From: Bacillota bacterium
GTDB lineage: Bacteria; Bacillota; Clostridia; Peptostreptococcales; Thermotaleaceae
Length of the DNA: 10,856 nucleotides
Direction of reading: 5' to 3'
Assembly (NCBI GenBank): GCA_023623095.1
Contig: JAMNXX010000315.1
Coordinates: 1-10,856, forward strand
Below the pieces are notes generated by a model. The model was not told the origin of the DNA. It searched no databases and worked only from the letters and a program-made list of their open reading frames with translations. A program made the translations under genes and the position numbers. Positions 6,512-10,856 of this stretch are shown here, piece by piece. Position 1 is the stretch's first letter. Every line of letters begins with the position of its first letter.

Positions 6512-7216
6512 TCATTTTCTTTTTAATCGATACCTGTTCTGCGGTCTTCCCACTTTTCCATATTCCAATTCTATTGAAAGGATCCCTTCCTTTTCCATAT
6601 AGTCCAAATATCTGCGTGCTGTGATTCTGGAAACCCCTGCCTTTTCTGCAATTTCCTGAGCCGTAAACAGCTCTCCCCCCATCTCACGGATACATTTGAA
6701 CAATATTTCATACGTATGTGCGCTAAATCCTTTAATTTCCCCTATCTTTTCTATTTCTTCATCCTTTTCCGCTTCTGTCTCCTGCTTTTTATTGAGCGCA
6801 AAACGATCGATCATCTCCTGCTCCGCATTCCCTGCTTTTTCAAAATGATATTTTCTTTTACGGTATTGATGCAGCGCCTGTTTAAATCGATTAAAGCGAA
6901 AGGGCTTTATTAAATAATCAACGGCTCCATATCGAAAGGATTCCTCTACCGTTTCAATACTCTTATCTGCCGTAATTAGAATCACATCGCATTTTAATCC
7001 TTCTTTTCGTATCCATTTCAAAAAATCCACTCCTCGGCCTTGAGGAAAAAAAACATCAAGCAAAATAAGATCCGGTTTTTCTTTTAATGCAATTTCTTTT
7101 GCTTGCTCTATCGAATGGGCACTTCCGCACAATTGATATCCTTCCACTCTCTCCAAAAATTTCTCATTAATCTCTCTGACCATCGGATCATCTTCCACAA
7201 TTAAAACCTTAATCAT
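6512..7216 (-). CDS. CitB/DcuR-type response regulator
   Basis: A 234-residue two-component regulator. The receiver domain (1-120) has the acidic pair D9-D10, phospho-acceptor D54 in LILLDVFFP, T82 and K104 in LIKPF. A charged linker (about 125-160) leads to a C-terminal winged helix-turn-helix (about 165-230) in which FTAQEIAEKAGVSRITARRY is the helix-turn-helix core. This layout is that of the CitB, DcuR and MalR regulators of carboxylate transport and metabolism. Start: ATG 7216, preceded by AGGAAGGGG. The frame is open up to 7297, but that adds 27 residues lying inside the kinase gene and not part of a receiver fold. It overlaps the kinase gene by 8 bases, so the two are co-translated. 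Likely targets are this operon or the neighbouring transporter operon. Confidence 0.92.
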   Translation of the reverse strand: MIKVLIVEDDPMVREINEKFLERVEGYQLCGSAHSIEQAKEIALKEKPDLILLDVFFPQGRGVDFLKWIRKEGLKCDVILITADKSIETVEESFRYGAVDYLIKPFRFNRFKQALHQYRKRKYHFEKAGNAEQEMIDRFALNKKQETEAEKDEEIEKIGEIKGFSAHTYEILFKCIREMGGELFTAQEIAEKAGVSRITARRYLDYMEKEGILSIELEYGKVGRPQNRYRLKRK

Positions 7217-8792
7217 GTTGAATCCCCTTCCTAGCAGGTATATACACATCCCAGGTCGTTCCATTGTCTTCATGCCATTGAATCGTGCCTCCTGCATTGT
7301 CTACAATCTCTTTGACAATGTTCAATCCGATACCCCGATTTTCCTCTTTTGTGGTAACTCCTTTTTGAAAAATTTTTTCTGCAATTTCCTTTTTGATCCC
7401 CGGGCCATTGTCTGAAACCCTCATTTTTAAACCCTTCTCGTCGGAAAATAATCCTACTTCTATTCTTCCCCCTTCCATTTTCACCAATTCATCGATCGCA
7501 TTTTCGATTAGATTTCCGATAACCGAACAGACTTCTCCTGCGGTGATCGTCTTGGGAATCGTTTCAAGGCTGGATTCCGGATCGATTTCCATTAAAATCT
7601 TTGCTTCCATTGCCTTATTATATTTTGCTAACAATATCGCTGCCACATGCGCATTTTTTATCTGATTGTTAATCACACCTGAAACCTGCTGCCTCTCTTG
7701 AGAAATATGGGAAATATACTCCAACGTTTTTTCATACTCCTCCAACTGAATCAGTCCGGAAATCGTATGCAATTTATTCATAAATTCATGATTTTGTGCC
7801 CTCAGGGCATCTGTCATTTTCTTGAATCCGGTCAGCTCTTCGGCCATTTGCTTCACTTCTGTCAAATCCTGAAATGTGGATACGACCCCGATGACTTCAG
7901 CCTTGTAATTTTTTAAAAGCGTATGGCTGCACAACAAAACTTGACCAGGCCGTATCCGCACTTCACGATTGTATATCGGTTCTCCTGTATGGAGTACTTC
8001 TAGGATTTGGTTCGAATAGTTCTTTGGAAGAGTCGATAAGTCCTTTCCCTCAGCTTCACCGCCTAAACCCAGAAGCTCCTTTGCTGTTTTGTTGAAGAGT
8101 ATGATTTTTCCTTTTTCATTGATCGCCAGAATCCCGTTATTAAGGCTTTGCAGGATCACATTGCGCTGTCCCAGCAATAAAGCGATTTCTTTCGGTTCTA
8201 ATCCGAATGTGCTTCGTTTAATAATATATGATAAGATCCACGCTCCAATGATTGCAATCACAAATCCGATCAGCAAAGTCAATTCAAAAGTAAATATATG
8301 CCGTCTGATCTCTTCATAAACCGTATTTGTGAGTAGCCCTACCAGCACAGCTCCTACTTGTTCACCTTGATAGTAAATCGGTGCGCAAGCTCGAATCGCA
8401 GAAATCAAAACATTTTTGTCTTTGGATATATAAGCTTCCCCATACTTGAGCGTCCGTTCCTCTCCCCCACTGATATATTTTTTCCCAAGGGCATACTCGA
8501 TTGGATAAGAATATTTGATCCCATCCATATCCATTACGATAATATATTGAAATCTCGTTTTTTCTCGAAAGCTTTCTATAATGCTTTGAATTTCTTTATA
8601 ATCTTTTGTTGTCGCCAATATTTCTTGGATCCGCTCCATCGAAGCAATCGTTACCGCCAAATCCATCGCATTGCTTCCCATCTGCGTTTCAACGGTATTA
8701 TCGATCTGCCTTAATGTTACCAATCCAATTCCGCCAATGACAATAGCCAGCAAAATGGTCAGAAACAATGTGATTTTATATTGCAGTTTCAA
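7209..8792 (-). CDS. CitA/DcuS-type sensor histidine kinase
   Basis: A 527-residue membrane kinase. Residues 6-26 are the first membrane helix, 27-165 an extracytoplasmic Cache sensor domain, and 170-192 the second helix. A cytoplasmic PAS domain follows (about 205-310), then a dimerisation helix with phospho-accepting H335 in AQNHEFMNKLH. The ATPase domain has the N-box NLIENAIDE (from 427), DNGPGI (461-466) and RGIGLNIV (486-493). This is the CitA/DcuS/MalK order for sensing external di- or tricarboxylates. Two pocket residues differ from the fumarate and citrate sensors (see findings). The start chosen is TTG 8792, with AAGGCGGTG just upstream and the usual MKLQYKITL beginning. TTG 8813 is in frame, adds 7 residues and lacks a ribosome binding site. 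It overlaps the response regulator gene by 8 bases. Confidence 0.92.
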   Translation of the reverse strand: MKLQYKITLFLTILLAIVIGGIGLVTLRQIDNTVETQMGSNAMDLAVTIASMERIQEILATTKDYKEIQSIIESFREKTRFQYIIVMDMDGIKYSYPIEYALGKKYISGGEERTLKYGEAYISKDKNVLISAIRACAPIYYQGEQVGAVLVGLLTNTVYEEIRRHIFTFELTLLIGFVIAIIGAWILSYIIKRSTFGLEPKEIALLLGQRNVILQSLNNGILAINEKGKIILFNKTAKELLGLGGEAEGKDLSTLPKNYSNQILEVLHTGEPIYNREVRIRPGQVLLCSHTLLKNYKAEVIGVVSTFQDLTEVKQMAEELTGFKKMTDALRAQNHEFMNKLHTISGLIQLEEYEKTLEYISHISQERQQVSGVINNQIKNAHVAAILLAKYNKAMEAKILMEIDPESSLETIPKTITAGEVCSVIGNLIENAIDELVKMEGGRIEVGLFSDEKGLKMRVSDNGPGIKKEIAEKIFQKGVTTKEENRGIGLNIVKEIVDNAGGTIQWHEDNGTTWDVYIPARKGIQHD

Positions 8793-8816
8793 ATCGACAC
8801 CGCCTTTTTTCAAACA

Positions 8817-9173
8817 TTATTTTTTAACCTTTGCTTTGCTCAATCCATCCTCTATCGCATCGAGCAGCCCATAGCTCGTATAAGTTGCTCCTGCTACAAC
8901 ATCGACATCCGTATGATTTGCTTTAATCACTCTCTCAGGAATTTTTTCGTATACAATTTTAGCAAGTTCAGGCATTTCATATTCTTCGACAATCAAGATT
9001 TTTTTGATCTCATAGGGAGTCGTCTGTATCTGCACTCTTATAGGCCCGTGATGCCCTTCTCCTATCCCTTCATATGTGCCTTCATAATATAAAACTTCCT
9101 GAGGTTTGCAAGCTGTCCCTAGCCATAAAAATAAAAACAACAAACCAAAAACTTTCAATCGTTTCAATCTCAT
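8817..9173 (-). CDS. FMN-binding-domain lipoprotein
   Basis: A 118-residue secreted protein. Residues 1-21 look like a lipoprotein signal (MRLKRLK, then a hydrophobic run) with C22 as the anchor, although GTA before the cysteine is not an ideal lipobox. The rest is a single FMN_bind domain starting YYEGTYEGIGEG. The stretch DVVAGATYTS (91-100) matches the DxxSGAT flavinylation motif of NqrC/RnfG-like proteins, where ApbE attaches FMN to the threonine (T97 here). The serine of the motif is alanine. Such proteins carry electrons outside the membrane or serve extracytoplasmic reductases. It lies 17 bases after the permease gene and 24 before the kinase gene. GGGGAGG stands only 3 bases before the ATG; a TTG two codons later is an alternative start. 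Confidence 0.85.
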   Translation of the reverse strand: MRLKRLKVFGLLFLFLWLGTACKPQEVLYYEGTYEGIGEGHHGPIRVQIQTTPYEIKKILIVEEYEMPELAKIVYEKIPERVIKANHTDVDVVAGATYTSYGLLDAIEDGLSKAKVKK

Positions 9174-9190
9174 ACACCTCCCCAGCTTTC

Positions 9191-9943
9191 CTATCTATCA
9201 TCTCTCCAAGGACATAATATATTTTCCAAAGCGTCTATCGCTACAAAAAGGATCAGTCCAATCATGCTTAAAATAAATATACCCGAATACATTTCAATAT
9301 AATTAACGCGCATCCACGCATCCATGATAAAATATCCCAATCCGTACTCCGTTCCAAAATTTTCCGTGAAAAACAAAACAGATATCGCTGTTCCGATCCC
9401 CAGCCGGAGTGATGTCAATGCCACAGGCACCACTCCCGGTAAGATGATCTCTTTGATAATTTGAAAATGGCCGGCTCCCAGTGAAAGAACAGGGTAAAAT
9501 ACCTCCTGCGGTATATTTTTTACATCATCTCGGATATTCACAACAACCGGAAAAAATGTAATCAAAAAAATCATTACAATCTTCGCTGTTTCTCCCAGAC
9601 CGAATAGAAGCATAACGATGGGAAGCAGTGCCATTTTAGGAACAGGGTAGCTAAAATAAAGAAGCGGTGAAAATAAAAAGTCAACTTTTTTCAAATATCC
9701 CATCAAGATTCCAAGGGGAACCCCTGCGAGAAGGGTCAATAAAATTCCTGTCATGATTCTTCTTAAACTATAAAATGCATGTGCTGCGATTTTCCCCCAG
9801 AACGTCATGACGATATTCAAAAGAATATCCGAGAGCGGAGGAAAAAATGATTTATCAATCACCAAAGCAATTCCCTGCCAAAGGAACAATACGAAAAAAA
9901 ACAGATAAATTGCATGGATTCCTTTATATCCTTTTCGCTTCAT
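9191..9943 (-). CDS. NitT/TauT-family ABC transporter permease (SsuC/TauC-like)
   Basis: A 250-residue membrane protein of the BPD_transp_1 family. The family stretch PVPKMALLPIVMLLFGLGE (100-118) and the cytoplasmic coupling loop ending GAGHFQIIKEIILPGVVP (156-173) are both clear. About six hydrophobic segments are seen (roughly 10-29, 63-83, 92-115, 119-136, 180-194, 218-238). Relatives import sulfonates, nitrate, cyanate, taurine, aromatic acids, and thiamine or riboflavin precursors, so the substrate is open. Its ATG overlaps the TGA of the ATPase gene (ATGA), showing tight coupling, with GGGGAG upstream. No binding protein gene is adjacent within the window; the FMN-binding lipoprotein follows instead. 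Confidence 0.92.
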   Translation of the reverse strand: MKRKGYKGIHAIYLFFFVLFLWQGIALVIDKSFFPPLSDILLNIVMTFWGKIAAHAFYSLRRIMTGILLTLLAGVPLGILMGYLKKVDFLFSPLLYFSYPVPKMALLPIVMLLFGLGETAKIVMIFLITFFPVVVNIRDDVKNIPQEVFYPVLSLGAGHFQIIKEIILPGVVPVALTSLRLGIGTAISVLFFTENFGTEYGLGYFIMDAWMRVNYIEMYSGIFILSMIGLILFVAIDALENILCPWRDDR

Positions 9944-10692
9944 GACGATAGCTCCCCTTTGAGAAGCTCCCTTAGTCTCCTGTTTAGGGTATTGTACTCC
10001 TCTCCAAATTTCAAATCAGTCTCCCCCAACAAATGATTTTCAATCATCCTGATGATCGTTCCGGGGGCAGAAGAAAAAACAGCTATCTTCTTCCCTAAAT
10101 AAATCGCTTCTCTGATATCATGCGTAATCAATATCGTTGTCACCTGAAACTCTCTCCATACCGCTAGAAATACTTCTTGAATCGATTCTCTTGTCATTGC
10201 ATCCAAAGCAGAAAACGGTTCATCCATCAAAAGCAGATCGGGTTTGAGCAAAAGCGCTCTCGCTATCGAAATCCTTTGTCTTTGCCCACCGCTTAATTGA
10301 TTCGGATATCTTTTTATCAGATCTTTTATATTTAATTTTTCTAAAATATTTTCATAAAATTCAACATCTATCTGCTTCTTTCCATCTTTTAGCTTTGCAG
10401 ACAAAAAGATATTCTGCTCTACAGTTTTCCACTGGATAAGACCATAATTCTGAGGCACAAAACCGATCCGATGAATTTTGGGATCCATCGTTCTTCCATC
10501 AATTCGTACTTCCCCTTCGTAATTTCTTATGATTCCTGCCAATACCTTTAAGAGGGTCGATTTTCCGCCTCCTGAAGGGCCAATAATCGCGCAGATCTCC
10601 CCTCTCGGTATCCTTGCATTCAAATTGGAAATGGCCTGTGTTTTTTTATTTTGATTTTCATAATACACATTCAGATTTTTTATTTCTATCAT
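9940..10692 (-). CDS. NitT/TauT-family ABC transporter ATPase (SsuB/TauB-like)
   Basis: A 250-residue ATPase with every motif intact: Walker A GPSGGGKST (38-46), Q-loop Q81 in VPQNYGL, signature LSGGQRQR (133-140), Walker B LLLMDEP (153-159) and H-loop H191 in ITHDIREA. FVPQNYGLIQWKTV and DAMTRESIQEVF are typical of the sulfonate/nitrate/taurine importer ATPases. Start: ATG 10692, giving the normal MIEIKNLNVYY beginning and preceded by GGGG. The frame is open up to 10746, but those 18 extra residues are unlike the family and overlap the upstream gene. It lies 10 bases after the flavin prenyltransferase stop and overlaps the permease by 4 bases. Confidence 0.93.
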   Translation of the reverse strand: MIEIKNLNVYYENQNKKTQAISNLNARIPRGEICAIIGPSGGGKSTLLKVLAGIIRNYEGEVRIDGRTMDPKIHRIGFVPQNYGLIQWKTVEQNIFLSAKLKDGKKQIDVEFYENILEKLNIKDLIKRYPNQLSGGQRQRISIARALLLKPDLLLMDEPFSALDAMTRESIQEVFLAVWREFQVTTILITHDIREAIYLGKKIAVFSSAPGTIIRMIENHLLGETDLKFGEEYNTLNRRLRELLKGELSS

Positions 10693-10702
10693 TTTATTTC
10701 CC

Positions 10703-10856
10703 CTATTCGATCGGCTCCTTTCCCCTCCATGAACGATACGAATCACTTTTTATATTCAACATGGAAAGAATTTTTCCTATCGATATCTGAACAACTTCCT
10801 CCAATGTTTTCGGCCTGTGGTAAAAGGCAGGCATAGGCGGCAATATCGTTACATTC
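10703..10856 (-). CDS. C-terminal end of a UbiX/Pad1-type flavin prenyltransferase (partial)
   Basis: The - strand frame open at the window edge gives 50 residues before TAG at 10705-10703. It begins NVTILPPMPAFYHRPKTLEE, the hallmark C-terminal stretch of UbiX, continues as a helix (VVQISIGKILSMLNI) matching the family's closing helix, and has the R-x-W of the last segment. The tyrosine in AFY corresponds, from memory of UbiX structures, to one that contacts the dimethylallyl phosphate. UbiX enzymes prenylate reduced FMN to give prenylated FMN, the cofactor of UbiD-type decarboxylases for aromatic and unsaturated acids. Most of the gene lies outside the window, so active-site completeness is unknown. 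It lies 10 bases upstream of the ABC ATPase gene, so the two are likely co-transcribed. Confidence 0.82.
   Translation of the reverse strand, partial: NVTILPPMPAFYHRPKTLEEVVQISIGKILSMLNIKSDSYRSWRGKEPIE

Noticed and set aside
7217..7297. Longer N-terminus for the response regulator
   Set aside because: A receiver domain begins at MIKVLIVEDD, and the extension lies within the kinase gene. AGGAAGGGG precedes the ATG at 7216.
10693..10746. Longer N-terminus for the ABC ATPase
   Set aside because: It overlaps the UbiX-type gene and adds residues with no family similarity.

Overview
The window looks like a low-to-moderate GC Bacillota, probably an anaerobic Clostridia member. Pointers are A/T-rich third positions, strong AGGAGG-type ribosome binding sites, TTG starts, Gram-positive lipoprotein signals and hairpin-plus-T-run terminators. 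This placement is inferred from style only. I saw no tRNA, rRNA, CRISPR array, insertion sequence or phage gene.

Layout. (1) 1-132, + strand: the cysteine-rich C-terminus of an unrecognised protein. A bidirectional terminator at about 181-219 separates it from the convergent gene. (2) 246-1148, - strand: a fumarylacetoacetate hydrolase (FAH) superfamily enzyme. (3) 1149-1555: a 407-base divergent intergenic region with candidate promoters, paired repeats and a GC-rich stem-loop. (4) 1556-6360, + strand: a complete branched-chain/hydrophobic amino-acid type (HAAT) ABC importer in the order livH, livM, livG, livF, then a substrate-binding lipoprotein, closed by a terminator at 6373-6419. (5) 10856-6512, - strand: a tightly packed run of the C-terminal end of a UbiX-type flavin prenyltransferase, a NitT/TauT-type ABC ATPase and permease, a small FMN-binding-domain lipoprotein, and a CitA/CitB-type two-component system. 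No substrate-binding protein for this second transporter is in the window.

How it may work together (inference). The two transporters, the carboxylate-type sensor kinase, the FAH enzyme and a prenyl-FMN synthase suggest a locus for uptake and breakdown of a carboxylated, possibly aromatic, compound. UbiX makes the cofactor of UbiD decarboxylases, HAAT importers can carry aromatic acids as well as amino acids, and FAH enzymes cleave or tautomerise products of aromatic degradation. A second reading centres on flavin: UbiX consumes FMN, the lipoprotein probably carries covalent FMN, and some NitT/TauT-like transporters import flavin or thiamine precursors. The gene upstream of the flavin prenyltransferase, outside the window, would help decide.
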